From a virus: DNA of 25,934 nt. The DNA lies in the IMG/VR virus record IMGVR_UViG_3300042905_000957, positions 1 to 25,934 of that record; one strand, given 5' to 3'. The stretch's first letter is position 1; every line of letters begins with the position of its first letter. The notes below the pieces were generated by a model. It was not told where the DNA came from. It saw only the letters and a list, made by a program, of their open reading frames with translations, and did no database searches. Positions 5,940 to 12,916 of this stretch are shown in pieces. The position numbers and the translations under genes are program-made.

Positions 5940-6935
5940 TCATGCTGGCGAGAGCCAGCGTTCCATCACACGATACACACGATCAGAGACAGTTGTCATC
6001 GGAACAATTCCAACATGGTTGCCGAGCATCTGTTCAGACTGTGACTTCGTAGGCAGAGTGTCACGTTGCCACTGTTCGATCTCTGTGATCGAGTTGTACA
6101 TTCCCCACGCTGTCGAACGTAAACGATTCTCGATCGTCGGTGACTGATCAAGATTGATCGTGACCATTGCACGCTTCTCTTGTCGACGTTCAATCACGTG
6201 CGCTGGTGTATCACTCGTGACATTCTTCAACGGTGCAACTACTTCGAGCACTTCATTGATGCGCTGAGAAGTCATCGTCACTTCACAGAGACGTTCAATC
6301 TGCTCATCGAGATACTTGTAGTACGCCTCAGTGAGACCAAGCAATTCACGCACAGTCTCTGCACGCTTCAAGACGTGACTCGTGTGACGCAACGACACAA
6401 CAGGTCGAGCACTGTCACGCTTGCGACCGAAGATCGCACGCACTTGATTCGTGCAAGCAGGTCGATACGGTGTGCAAGCAAACTTCAGACCGCTTGTACC
6501 ATCGAACGAGTTGATGAAACACAAGTACGGGTCGATCTCATGCGTCGTCGTATCGAACGCTAACTTGCCCGCCATAAACACTGCACCGCCACGATTGAGT
6601 GTGCCTGCGAACTCAGGTTGCCAACCGCTTGCTGTCATGCCCTCGATCAAGTCGATCGCTTCACGAGTTTGCACTACGTGATATCGAGCACCGACAGGCG
6701 CAATCGGTTTCAAGTTGTCTACTCGATACGTGATCTGTCGACCGAATACTGCTTCGGGTGACGTGAGTTGTTCACCGTCGGGTGTTTCGATGCCGACGGG
6801 AATGTTTGCAACGAGCGGTGCGATCGCAACCTCGAAGTCAGTCTTCGAGTGTGCGAGAGCGTCGCTGATGCTCATGCCCTGCACACTTGTGCCGAGTCGT
6901 TGCCATGTTGCTGTTCGTTCAGTTTGCTGAATCAT
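5940..6935 (-). CDS. DUF932 phage/plasmid-like protein
   Basis: The 331-residue protein begins MIQQTERTATWQRLGTSVQG after an AGGAG nine bases upstream, overlapping the previous gene by 17 bases. It fits the DUF932 / TIGR03299 phage-plasmid-like family: an N-terminal block ending SDALAHSKTDFEVAIAPL, then FGRQITYRVDNLKPIAPVGARYHVVQTREA, GAVFMAGKLAF, DPYLCFINSFDGTSGLKFA, TPYRPACTNQVRAIF, and a helical C-terminus. Family members are common in phages and plasmids beside annealing proteins and single-strand DNA factors; biochemical function is not established. A role in recombination or DNA protection with the adjacent RecT-like protein is inference. Confidence 0.82.
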   Translation of the reverse strand: MIQQTERTATWQRLGTSVQGMSISDALAHSKTDFEVAIAPLVANIPVGIETPDGEQLTSPEAVFGRQITYRVDNLKPIAPVGARYHVVQTREAIDLIEGMTASGWQPEFAGTLNRGGAVFMAGKLAFDTTTHEIDPYLCFINSFDGTSGLKFACTPYRPACTNQVRAIFGRKRDSARPVVSLRHTSHVLKRAETVRELLGLTEAYYKYLDEQIERLCEVTMTSQRINEVLEVVAPLKNVTSDTPAHVIERRQEKRAMVTINLDQSPTIENRLRSTAWGMYNSITEIEQWQRDTLPTKSQSEQMLGNHVGIVPMTTVSDRVYRVMERWLSPA

Positions 6936-7800
6936 CTTGATCTTCTCCTGTTGTTGTTGTTTCGCTGAAGAACGCAATGCGTCGTTCAAGGTCTGGGTCA
7001 ATTGCGATCGTCTCGATGACGACTGCTTCTTCGATGTCGTCTTCAACTTCATCGATCTTGTTTCGCACTTGAGCAATGAGAGCATCGAGAGCGTCTTGCG
7101 TCATGCTGACACTTCCACGATCTGCCCAAACTGTCTTTGCGAGTTCTTTGTCACCGTCGCACGCTTCAAGCAGTTGCGTCTTCGCTTGACCTGCTGTGAG
7201 TGTTGCGACTGCGAACGGGTCTTCTTCGACGATCTCACCGATGTCTGAGACGATCGCACCAAGTTCTTCGGGTACGTAACCTGCACCGAGCACAACGTCA
7301 GGGAACAACACACGACACAACGCTGAGACTGCTCGCCACGTGAGCATTGAGTCTTCGTACTGCTTCCAGTTGTTCTTGTTTGCAAGACCTGCTTTCTTTG
7401 CATCGAGTGTTGTGAACTCTGCGACGTGCTGATCGTTGTTGTCTCTTCGTACGCCTGTTGCTCGTGCCATGCGACAAGACTGACCGTCGACTGTTGCGTC
7501 GATGACAGCGAGAGTGACTGAGTGACCTGCACGTCGAACTAGACCGAGCATCGCTTCAGGTCGAAGTGACGCTGTACCTTCGATCACGTGATAGTTACGC
7601 AGTGAAGTCATCACGTCCCAACCAAACGCAAAGCCTGCAAGACCTGCGGCGATCACGTCTGCTGATCGATTCTGATATGCACGAGGAATGATTCGACTCG
7701 TCGACAGAACGTCTGCTTGTCGCAGAAGAAGATCGAACGACATCGTGTTGTCGTTCGTGACTGCGACGGTCAAGCCTTGACCTGTTGCTTGAGTGCTCAT
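6919..7800 (-). CDS. RecT-like single-strand annealing protein (probable)
   Basis: The ATG at 7800 overlaps the upstream stop as ATGA, giving 293 residues. Recognisable blocks are IIPRAYQNRSADVIAAGLAG, FGWDVMTSLRNYHVIEGTAS, LRPEAMLGLVRRAGHSV, FTTLDAKKAGLANKNNWKQY, and DSMLTWRAVSALCRVLFPDV followed by a PEE motif. This order matches a group of phage proteins usually placed with RecT-type annealing proteins: small helical core, basic patch and a Glu/Asp-rich C-terminus, here EVDEDDIEE-like and acidic to the end. It would anneal complementary strands during replication and repair. No partner exonuclease was found in the window. The family call rests on memory of motifs only. Confidence 0.6.
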   Translation of the reverse strand: MSTQATGQGLTVAVTNDNTMSFDLLLRQADVLSTSRIIPRAYQNRSADVIAAGLAGFAFGWDVMTSLRNYHVIEGTASLRPEAMLGLVRRAGHSVTLAVIDATVDGQSCRMARATGVRRDNNDQHVAEFTTLDAKKAGLANKNNWKQYEDSMLTWRAVSALCRVLFPDVVLGAGYVPEELGAIVSDIGEIVEEDPFAVATLTAGQAKTQLLEACDGDKELAKTVWADRGSVSMTQDALDALIAQVRNKIDEVEDDIEEAVVIETIAIDPDLERRIAFFSETTTTGEDQDDSAN

Positions 7801-8240
7801 GACTGCACCATCGAGACTGTGCAAGTCGAATCGTCGAAGTCTTCGTCAATCCAATTCTCGTACAGTTGAGTCTTCGCTTCATAGATTGCTGACTCGACAT
7901 CTGTCGCAGTGACTTTGACTGTGATCGGGTTCATCGTGATCGTGACCATGTATTCGGCTTCGTTCGCAGTGATGTCACCGATGATGCCTAGATCAATCGA
8001 GTTCTCATCATTGATGACGCTCTCAAGCGTTGCACCTTGAGGTACGTGCCATGCTGTTGCAACGATCTTGCGTCGACGCTGTTTGCGACCTGAGTGAAGA
8101 ACGATGACGTGATCAAGATAATCGAACGACTGCGTGAAGTGACTTGAGACTTCAGTGCCTTCAGTTGTTGCCTTGAATACGCCTTCTGCGTATGAACGCA
8201 GTTGCATCATCGGTCGCTTTGGTTTGCGGGTAGTTGTCAT
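7797..8240 (-). CDS. Hypothetical early protein (147 aa)
   Basis: The start is in a TAATG overlap with the upstream gene and the end in an ATGA overlap with the RecT-like gene. The N-terminus is basic (MTTTRKPKRPMMQLR). The middle has a beta-rich stretch (YLDHVIVLHSG, RKQRRRKIVATAWHVPQG), and the C-terminus is acidic (NWIDEDFDDSTCTVSMVQS) with EYMVTITMNPITVKVTATD before it. No family is recognised. Close coupling suggests it works with the annealing protein. Confidence 0.75.
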   Translation of the reverse strand: MTTTRKPKRPMMQLRSYAEGVFKATTEGTEVSSHFTQSFDYLDHVIVLHSGRKQRRRKIVATAWHVPQGATLESVINDENSIDLGIIGDITANEAEYMVTITMNPITVKVTATDVESAIYEAKTQLYENWIDEDFDDSTCTVSMVQS

Positions 8241-8770
8241 TAGAACGCTTCTCCTGTTTCAGTTTCATTGAGTTTGGTTGTGATTACTTTTGGCTCTAAC
8301 TTTGTCGAACAGAACTCGTCAGGATTGATTCCCAATTCTTTGATCTCTGTCCAACGTGGTTCGAGTCTGAAAGTCCTTTCGATCGTGTCGATCAGACTTT
8401 GCAGATTCTCTGTGACTTCGCCTGTCTCTGTGTCGATGACACGAGCAGTTGACTTCACTGCTTTGTATAGATCGTCTCGTTGCACGCTTGTGCGTACTGA
8501 CGACCACTTGAGTTCAGTCACGAACTTCTCATTCGACGAGTTGTACCACGTGATCTGTTTACCGTCACGAGGGAACTTGTCAGCGGCTTCGAGTAGTGCT
8601 GTGCGTTGAATGACGCTGACGACTTTCTTGAGTGCGTCGCACCAATCCATTAGGCTCGTCAGTTGTTCGAGCGTGAGTTCTTTCTTGATGTCGTCGACTT
8701 CGAGTGCGAGTCGATTCACTTCGTCTGCGACTTGCGTGACGCTTGTCGAGAGATTGCTTGTATCGGGCAT
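8240..8770 (-). CDS. Hypothetical early protein (176 aa)
   Basis: First gene of the recombination operon. The ATG at 8770 follows AGGAG by six bases. The first 70 residues look helical (ADEVNRLALEVDDIKKELTL, LMDWCDALKKVVSVIQRTAL); the middle (KQITWYNSSNEKFVTELKWS, VIDTETGEVTENLQ) looks beta-rich; the end is Thr/Glu-rich. No domain is recognised. A comparable helical protein precedes RecT-like genes in some phages, but I cannot name a family. Ends in a TAATG junction with the 147-residue gene. Confidence 0.75.
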   Translation of the reverse strand: MPDTSNLSTSVTQVADEVNRLALEVDDIKKELTLEQLTSLMDWCDALKKVVSVIQRTALLEAADKFPRDGKQITWYNSSNEKFVTELKWSSVRTSVQRDDLYKAVKSTARVIDTETGEVTENLQSLIDTIERTFRLEPRWTEIKELGINPDEFCSTKLEPKVITTKLNETETGEAF

Positions 8771-8901
8771 GAGTTTCTCCTGTTGTGGTTTGTTGTGTTC
8801 ACTGTAATGTCGGGGTGCAACACAGTTTGTATATCTGTACTTGTAATCGTAACGCTTGAGCAGTCGATTTGCGACTCAAAAGGGTGTAGCAGAGAATGAA
8901 T
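8771..8901 (-). promoter_or_regulatory. Intergenic promoter region of recombination operon
   Basis: This 131-base gap precedes the gene starting at 8770. On the minus strand it contains ACAAGTACAGATATACAAACT, where TATACA is a possible -10 box about 65 bases before the ATG. ACAAGTAC is shared with the spacer of modules B and C, but the full palindrome TTGTACAA and the upstream conserved box are absent, so this promoter is related at most and is not a fourth module copy. Unlike the modules, the gene has a normal ribosome site. No confident -35 box. Confidence 0.35.
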
Positions 8902-9078
8902 CTAGATATCACCTGCACAGTTCTTGCACTGAGTTTCGTTTACTTCATGACAACCGTTCCAGCCCTCGTACTTCTTTGTGTTGCGCTCTGCCCAATCTTG
9001 ATGACAGAAGTCAGAACAGAACACAACGATGTCGACGAGTTCATCGTCAATGTTTCTCAGTTCGAGCACGTGCGCCAT
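8902..9078 (-). CDS. Small zinc-finger-like protein (58 aa)
   Basis: This short gene begins with ATG at 9078 in a TAATG overlap with its neighbour and ends with TAG. The product has cysteines at 21, 25, 43, 51 and 54, with VVFCSDFCHQDWAERNTKKY and TQCKNCAGD near the end, a good fit to a small treble-clef or zinc-ribbon fold. No named family is recognised. It is the last gene of the module B operon, and like genes behind modules A and C it is small and Cys-rich. Confidence 0.75.
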   Translation of the reverse strand: MAHVLELRNIDDELVDIVVFCSDFCHQDWAERNTKKYEGWNGCHEVNETQCKNCAGDI

Positions 9079-9344
9079 TAGTGATTACCGAACACGATGA
9101 AGTTCGTCAAGACTTGAAGAGCGAGATCGTCTTCGTTCTTTGCAATCGTCTGAGCAATCGACTTGAAGTGCAGAGCAACTTCTTCGTCTGTCGCTTCAGA
9201 CCAATCAGGGTGATCGTTGTGATCATCTGCATACTTGAGCAGAGCGATCACTTCACGATCTAAGTAGCCGAGTTCAAGCAGATCATTCACAGCACGAGGC
9301 ATCAAGCCCTTGAACTGTGCAGGCAGTGTTGAGTTCGTATACAT
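9078..9344 (-). CDS. Small acidic hypothetical protein (88 aa)
   Basis: The preferred start is the ATG at 9344, one base after the upstream TGA; the longer frame to 9554 would lie over the preceding gene. The product has LMPRAVNDLLELGYLDREVI, then DDHNDHPDWSEATDEEVALH and a C-terminal helix. The central stretch is rich in Asp, His and Glu. No domain is recognised. Ends in a TAATG junction with the 58-residue zinc-finger-like gene. Confidence 0.72.
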   Translation of the reverse strand: MYTNSTLPAQFKGLMPRAVNDLLELGYLDREVIALLKYADDHNDHPDWSEATDEEVALHFKSIAQTIAKNEDDLALQVLTNFIVFGNH

Positions 9345-9345
9345 C

Positions 9346-9669
9346 TCACGCACTCGCTTTCGTTCGACGAGCACGAACTTCTGCCATGCGCTTCGACATC
9401 TCTGCACGCTGTTCGTCTGTGTAGTTACGAGTGAACTTCTTGCGAGGCACACCGAGACGATCAACAGCGAACGAACGCAACTCGCCGTACCCAAGATCAC
9501 CGCCGTACAACACAGGTTGATTCTTGTACACGTACGACAGTCGCCACGTGCCACTCACACCTGCGACAGCAACAGCGTCACCTCGATTGATGATCTTGCC
9601 GTTGGGCAGAGTGAACGAGTCACTGCGTTCACTGAAGTATTCTTCGTTCTTGACTTCTTTGCGCTTCAT
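9346..9669 (-). CDS. Hypothetical protein of module B operon (107 aa)
   Basis: The start at 9669 is supported by AGGAG six bases upstream. An in-frame leaderless ATG at 9705, seven bases after the -10 box of module B, would add a 12-residue Asn-rich leader (MNNNNNKKQEKT) and may also be used. The product has SFTLPNGKIINRGDAVAVAG, then VSGTWRLSYVYKNQPVLYGG, which reads as an SH3-like barrel, and a basic tail with RKKFTRNYTDEQRAEMSKRM and ARRTKASA. A DNA- or RNA-binding role is possible but not shown. Confidence 0.75.
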   Translation of the reverse strand: MKRKEVKNEEYFSERSDSFTLPNGKIINRGDAVAVAGVSGTWRLSYVYKNQPVLYGGDLGYGELRSFAVDRLGVPRKKFTRNYTDEQRAEMSKRMAEVRARRTKASA

Positions 9670-9712
9670 AGTTTTCTCCTGTTTCTTGTTGTTGTTGTTG
9701 TTCATGTACCCC

Positions 9713-9789
9713 ATCTTATGCCCGTACTTGTACAAGTAGCAACGTTATCTGCACAATTCACCAAAATATGTCTCTGATCAGCGGTTATG
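9713..9789 (-). promoter_or_regulatory. Promoter/operator module B (leaderless)
   Basis: On the minus strand: -35 TTGCTA (9742-9737), 18-base spacer, -10 TAAGAT (9718-9713), seven bases, ATG at 9705. The spacer contains TTGTACAA (9728-9735), nine bases from the -10 as in modules A and C, here extended to CTTGTACAAG. The upstream conserved box covers 9762-9789. The sequence after the ATG (a run of AAC codons) also resembles that of module A. Confidence 0.72.
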
Positions 9790-9907
9790 CACTCAAAGAA
9801 TTGTGGCTACATTCGATCGACGAGCGATCTTGTCACGTGACTCATGCTCGTCAGAGCGTACGAACTGTGCGAATACGCATACTCGAATACAGCGTCGCTT
9901 AGGAACG

Positions 9908-9923
9908 AACCTCAGCAGACTGA
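9908..9923. repeat. 16-base exact repeat upstream of module B
   Basis: Identical to 1628-1643. Here it covers the stop codon of the small ORF ending at 9912. Between it and the promoter lies a stretch with a perfect palindrome GTCACGTGAC (near 9833-9842) flanked by GACGAGC and GCTCGTC arms, a candidate hairpin between the lysis genes and the module B operon. Confidence 0.55.
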
Positions 9924-10100
9924 CGACGATCTGAACGCAGACACGAACGAACGAATCAGAGCGTTCGCTTGCTCTTCTTCAGTGCGTGCAACAGTCACAA
10001 ACTTTGTGCCGTGTCGATCACAACACCAACAGAGCGACTCTTCAAGACTTGACCACAACACTTCGCAGTCGTTGCAGATCAGATCGCAATCTTCAAGCAA
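9912..10100 (-). CDS. Possible small Cys-rich protein (62 aa), start uncertain
   Basis: The frame is open from a GTG at 10178, but a TTG at 10100 overlapping the upstream stop (TTGCTTGA) gives a more sensible gene. The product begins (M)LEDCDLICNDCEVLWSSLEE and has CWCCDRHGTK, then a charged helix; the four-cysteine pattern CxxxxCxxC...CWCC could bind zinc. There is no clear ribosome site. Support is codon use like its neighbours and a stop shortly before the repeat at module B. A real gene is somewhat more likely than not. Confidence 0.45.
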   Translation of the reverse strand: MLEDCDLICNDCEVLWSSLEESLCWCCDRHGTKFVTVARTEEEQANALIRSFVSAFRSSSVC

Positions 10101-10341
10101 CAGGTCGACCCACGTCGATATGCGAATCGAGTCGACGTTCAACACGATCGATATCAGAAGACAGACGACTCTCAACACGACGAAGATCAGTGCGAGTTGC
10201 AGTCACTTCAGCAAGCGTTCGTTCTTGCGCTCGAATACCTTGACGATGCTGTTCACTATTGCGTCGATCGAACCGTGTCATGAACACAGTCAACGGACCG
10301 CCTGCACCGACTAACGCAACAAGAACCGTGAGCCAATCCAT
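10093..10341 (-). CDS. DUF2746-like membrane protein with coiled coil
   Basis: The 82-residue product has one N-terminal membrane segment (WLTVLVALVGAGGPLTVFM, residues 3-21) and a long charged helix (TLAEVTATRTDLRRVESRLS and beyond) ending SHIDVG. This layout fits the DUF2746-type proteins of actinobacterial phages, found with lysis genes and often thought to be a second holin or antiholin. The gene starts three bases after the endolysin stop. The membrane topology is clear; the exact role is inferred from position. Confidence 0.7.
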   Translation of the reverse strand: MDWLTVLVALVGAGGPLTVFMTRFDRRNSEQHRQGIRAQERTLAEVTATRTDLRRVESRLSSDIDRVERRLDSHIDVGRPVA

Positions 10342-10344
10342 GAC

Positions 10345-11091
10345 TCATGCACCAAACATCACTGCCCAAGTTTGCTTGCCAACAATTCCATCAGCAGGCG
10401 CAACATTCTTCGACGCTTGCCATGCTTTGACAGCAGTCGCAGTCTTCGCACCGAAGTCACCGTCAGCAGTAACACCGACGATCGCTTGCACAAGTTTCAC
10501 TGCGTCACCCTTGCTTCCGATCTTCACTGCTTTGCCGGGATATGCGAACGACATTGCGGGTGCGGGTGCGCTTGCAACAGGTGCAGACACAGGTGCGCTC
10601 GACGACGGTGTGATCGTGCCTGCTTTGATACCTGCAAAGACTTGCTCGTAGTAAGCGGGGTCGTCTGCGTGATCGTTGCTGATCTCAAGATGCCACCAAT
10701 CGCCACCGGGTGTACCGATCGTCGGCTTGTCGTATATCTTCCACGACATACGATCGCACTTCCAGCCACGACCGTGTGGTGCGAGAAAGTAATCGTGCAG
10801 TTCTTCAATGAACAGCACGTCTGCGTATGCAACAAGAAAGTCGAGAACTTCGAGAGCCGCTTTGTAGTTGCCGTATCCCTTGCCGCTTGCTTGTCGTCGC
10901 CACGATACGTCTGCCGCACGACCTGTTCCGTGAACTGAAGGTCGACCTGAACCTCGTGACGGGCGTACGTTCCACGTGCCGTTGTTGCTGATCGCACCGT
11001 TGAAGTGAGCGCACAAGAGTTGCACGAGTTTCTCTGTACCCATGCGCTTGCCTGATGCGTCTTTGTCCCAGCCTGTGTACTTGCGTGCCAT
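10345..11091 (-). CDS. Endolysin: M15-type peptidase plus peptidoglycan-binding domain
   Basis: The 248-residue protein has an N-terminal zinc peptidase of the M15/VanY type: SVHGTGRAADVSW (52-64) supplies H54 and D61, and DWWHLEIS (131-138) supplies H134 and E136. A Pro/Ala/Ser linker (161-182) leads to a type 1 peptidoglycan-binding domain (KIGSKGDAVKLVQAIVG, ADGDFGAKTATAVKAWQA, DGIVGKQTWAVMFG). It would cleave peptide bonds in the host wall for release. Start at 11091 (MARKYTG) is chosen; a GTG at 11097 overlapping the holin stop is the alternative. Acts with the holin just upstream. Confidence 0.85.
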   Translation of the reverse strand: MARKYTGWDKDASGKRMGTEKLVQLLCAHFNGAISNNGTWNVRPSRGSGRPSVHGTGRAADVSWRRQASGKGYGNYKAALEVLDFLVAYADVLFIEELHDYFLAPHGRGWKCDRMSWKIYDKPTIGTPGGDWWHLEISNDHADDPAYYEQVFAGIKAGTITPSSSAPVSAPVASAPAPAMSFAYPGKAVKIGSKGDAVKLVQAIVGVTADGDFGAKTATAVKAWQASKNVAPADGIVGKQTWAVMFGA

Positions 11092-11093
11092 GA

Positions 11094-11519
11094 TCACTTT
11101 GCTTTCTTGAGTGCAGTCTTCTTCACTGCGGGTTTCTTCTCAACTTTGATAGGTGTCGTCGACACTTTCTTGACGGGTCGCTTGCGTGCGACTGTTTCTT
11201 CTGTGCGTTCGACGTACTTGATCACTTCGTACGGAACAGCGACTTGATCGACGATGCGCTTGATCTTCTCGTAGCCGACATTGAGCACTGATGCTGAACT
11301 GTCACCGACAGGAAGATTGATCGCCGCAAGACTCTTGATCACTGACAAGAACGCAGGCAACGCAGACACCGCACAAGTCTTGACAACAGACAGATCAGCG
11401 ATCTCATTCACACCGACGTTCGCCGCAACGAGCAAACCAGCGAACACTTGCACGTACGTAGAGACTGCACGTTCGAGAACGTCTTGAGTCTTACGCACTA
11501 ACGGGGTCTTAGTGGTCAT
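11094..11519 (-). CDS. Holin, r1t family type
   Basis: The 141-residue protein begins with a cytosolic segment and LERAVSTYVQVFAGLLVAA (residues 15-33), then NVGVNEIADLSVVKTCAVSA and LPAFLSVIKSLAAI, two hydrophobic segments in the arrangement of the r1t holin family (LERA..T..Q motif, second segment with a LSV motif). The C-terminus is highly basic, Lys-rich with repeated KKP/KKTALKK, as in many holins. It would form membrane lesions that release the endolysin. Overlaps the 36-residue peptide gene upstream by 11 bases. Confidence 0.82.
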   Translation of the reverse strand: MTTKTPLVRKTQDVLERAVSTYVQVFAGLLVAANVGVNEIADLSVVKTCAVSALPAFLSVIKSLAAINLPVGDSSASVLNVGYEKIKRIVDQVAVPYEVIKYVERTEETVARKRPVKKVSTTPIKVEKKPAVKKTALKKAK

Positions 11520-11619
11520 AGTGAGCCACCTTAGCGGGTTGCAAAGTGTTCTCGTTGGAAGTGTCGCACTTGCTCAGTGTTACGAGCACAGCAATGACAG
11601 CGAGCCACCAACAAACCAT
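11509..11619 (-). CDS. Small membrane peptide upstream of holin (36 aa)
   Basis: A short gene starts at ATG 11619, with AAGG five bases upstream, and ends inside the holin start. The product MVCWWLAVIAVLVTLSKCDT continues to a polar tail ending AHYDH. It has one membrane segment and a cysteine at the segment end that resembles a lipobox (LSKC) but with a lysine before the cysteine, so lipidation is doubtful. Position makes it a candidate regulator of the holin or a small spanin-like factor; function is unknown. Confidence 0.6.
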   Translation of the reverse strand: MVCWWLAVIAVLVTLSKCDTSNENTLQPAKVAHYDH

Positions 11620-11655
11620 AACAGCCTTACTTCTTCGGTTCACGAGACGCTCGTA

Positions 11656-11952
11656 TCACTTGACTAATTCTTTGGGGGTTGCTGGAAATTCCACTTTGTC
11701 CGATGGTGTCCATGTATTTGGGTAATCCCGTAGTTGCTGACGGTATTCAGCCCATGCTTGCTTGTCTACGGGTGAGTCGGCTACTTGCGTCCAGTCTGAT
11801 TCTTTCAACAAAGCGTTTCTTTGTTCACGCATATAGGCGGTAAGTTGTTCTTCCGCATTAGTTTCAATAGTCCAACCTGACGCAAGTAACTCGACATATT
11901 CTTCGTCGGTCATTTCACGGATTTCATGATCAACTTGAATTAAGGGTTTCAT
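11656..11952 (-). CDS. Tail fibre assembly chaperone-like protein (98 aa)
   Basis: The start at 11952 follows AGGAACC by a short gap, five bases after the fibre stop. The N-terminus (IREMTDEEYVELLASGWTIE) is nearly identical to the 37-residue protein at 12803-12916. The C-terminus (RNALLKESDWTQVADSPVD and YRQQLRDYPNTW) matches the phage tail assembly chaperone family PF16778-type motif: R..RN.LL..SDWTQ...P. It would help fold or attach the fibre encoded just upstream. Confidence 0.78.
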   Translation of the reverse strand: MKPLIQVDHEIREMTDEEYVELLASGWTIETNAEEQLTAYMREQRNALLKESDWTQVADSPVDKQAWAEYRQQLRDYPNTWTPSDKVEFPATPKELVK

Positions 11953-11957
11953 GGTTC

Positions 11958-12803
11958 CTACCTTCTGTATCCGTAGACGGCAATTGTTCCGCCTGTAAGC
12001 GTTCCGCCTGTTGGCGTGAATCTGATTCCGTTGTAGGAAGTTCCTACGGCGTGTTGAATAGTGGTATGCCCAACTTGACCGTTATCAAGTCTTACAAACA
12101 TTCCCATGCAGGTTGTAGGTTTTGCTTGGAAAACATTGTGGCAGTCAAACGAAAAGCCTGTATCGGTACCGCGCGCCCAACCACAGGTCCAACTTGCGCC
12201 ACCGTTATTCACGCCGAGTTGCCAATTACCTGCACCAACATTTATGAACGCCACACCGCCATAGTAGTTAGTAGCGTCAGGTGTTGAGCCAACTAAAAAT
12301 TGGCTTGAAATACTGTTCAAACCGCTACTAGTTCCGCCCGTATAAGTAATTTTGTAATTGTCAAAATCACTGGTAAAGCATGAAGTCACATCGACAACCG
12401 AAACGCCAGTACCGACTGTCTGTGACTTGACAAGAGTTAAAGCAAAGTCAGAAGTTAAAGCAACAGTCCCAGTTGCATCAGGCAAAGTTAAAGTACGGTC
12501 AGCAGTTAAAGTAGTTGGTGTTAGTGCTACATCAAACGACGACGACCCGCCAGCACGACCAACAAGAGCCACACCGTCTTGCGTAGCCGCCGCTCGCGTT
12601 TCAACACGACCAATAACATCAAGTGGGTGTGCAGGAGACTGGTTGTTGATCCCGACACGAGCGTTCGTCGAGTCAACCTTCAACACAGTAGGAGACAGTG
12701 ATGCACCGTACGCTAACCATGTTGTGCCGTCCCATTGCCAAGATTTGTTTCCTGACGTAAAGATTTGTCCGACTGTGGGAGATGCTGGAAAAGTCATAGC
12801 CAT
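11958..12803 (-). CDS. Tail fibre-like protein 2 (281 aa)
   Basis: The N-terminus MAMTFPASPTVGQIFTSGNK and SWQWDGTTWLAYG is a common attachment motif of phage fibres. A collar-like stretch (LKVDSTNARVGINNQSPAHP and DVIGR) follows, with SFDVALTPTTLTADRTLTLP as a second marker seen in trimeric fibres. The C-terminal receptor domain ends GGTLTGGTIAVYGYRR. The fibre at 12913-13797 shares the N-terminal motif, the LVK.QTVGT...VTS.F.SD core and the same ending (GGTICVYGYR), so the two are paralogs. It probably carries host-receptor binding. Start in a TAATG overlap with the 37-residue gene. Confidence 0.78.
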   Translation of the reverse strand: MAMTFPASPTVGQIFTSGNKSWQWDGTTWLAYGASLSPTVLKVDSTNARVGINNQSPAHPLDVIGRVETRAAATQDGVALVGRAGGSSSFDVALTPTTLTADRTLTLPDATGTVALTSDFALTLVKSQTVGTGVSVVDVTSCFTSDFDNYKITYTGGTSSGLNSISSQFLVGSTPDATNYYGGVAFINVGAGNWQLGVNNGGASWTCGWARGTDTGFSFDCHNVFQAKPTTCMGMFVRLDNGQVGHTTIQHAVGTSYNGIRFTPTGGTLTGGTIAVYGYRR

Positions 12804-12916
12804 TATTCAGTCTCCTCTGATGCTTCTAATGTCCAACCTGAAGCGAGTAACTCGGCGTATTCTTCGTCGGTCATTTCACGAATTTCATCATCAATTTGAA
12901 TGTTAGGTTTTGTCAT
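12803..12916 (-). CDS. Truncated chaperone-like peptide (37 aa)
   Basis: A gene too short for most callers lies between the two fibres: ATG at 12916 in an ATGA overlap with the upstream fibre, TAA in a TAATG overlap with the downstream fibre. The product is nearly the N-terminal third of the 98-residue chaperone at 11656-11952 (shared core EIREMTDEEY.ELLASGWT), but stops before the conserved SDWTQ part. It is either a degenerate duplicate or a functional short form. Confidence 0.7.
   Translation of the reverse strand: MTKPNIQIDDEIREMTDEEYAELLASGWTLEASEETE

Noticed and set aside
7101-7532. Gln/Ser-rich minus-strand ORF of 143 residues
   Set aside because: Alternative frame inside the RecT-like gene; low complexity, no start signal.
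8771-8901. Fourth copy of the promoter/operator module
   Set aside because: Only ACAAGTAC is shared; the full palindrome, upstream box and seven-base ATG spacing are absent.
8896-9081. Plus-strand 61-residue hydrophobic ORF
   Set aside because: It is the shadow of the 58-residue Cys-rich gene on the minus strand, which is coupled to its neighbour by TAATG.
9833-9842. GTCACGTGAC palindrome flanked by GACGAGC / GCTCGTC as a terminator
   Set aside because: The arms are only seven bases with a long loop and no T-run; noted as a possible hairpin but not called as a terminator.
10372-10938. Plus-strand 188-residue ORF
   Set aside because: Antisense to the endolysin gene; composition is that of a shadow frame.
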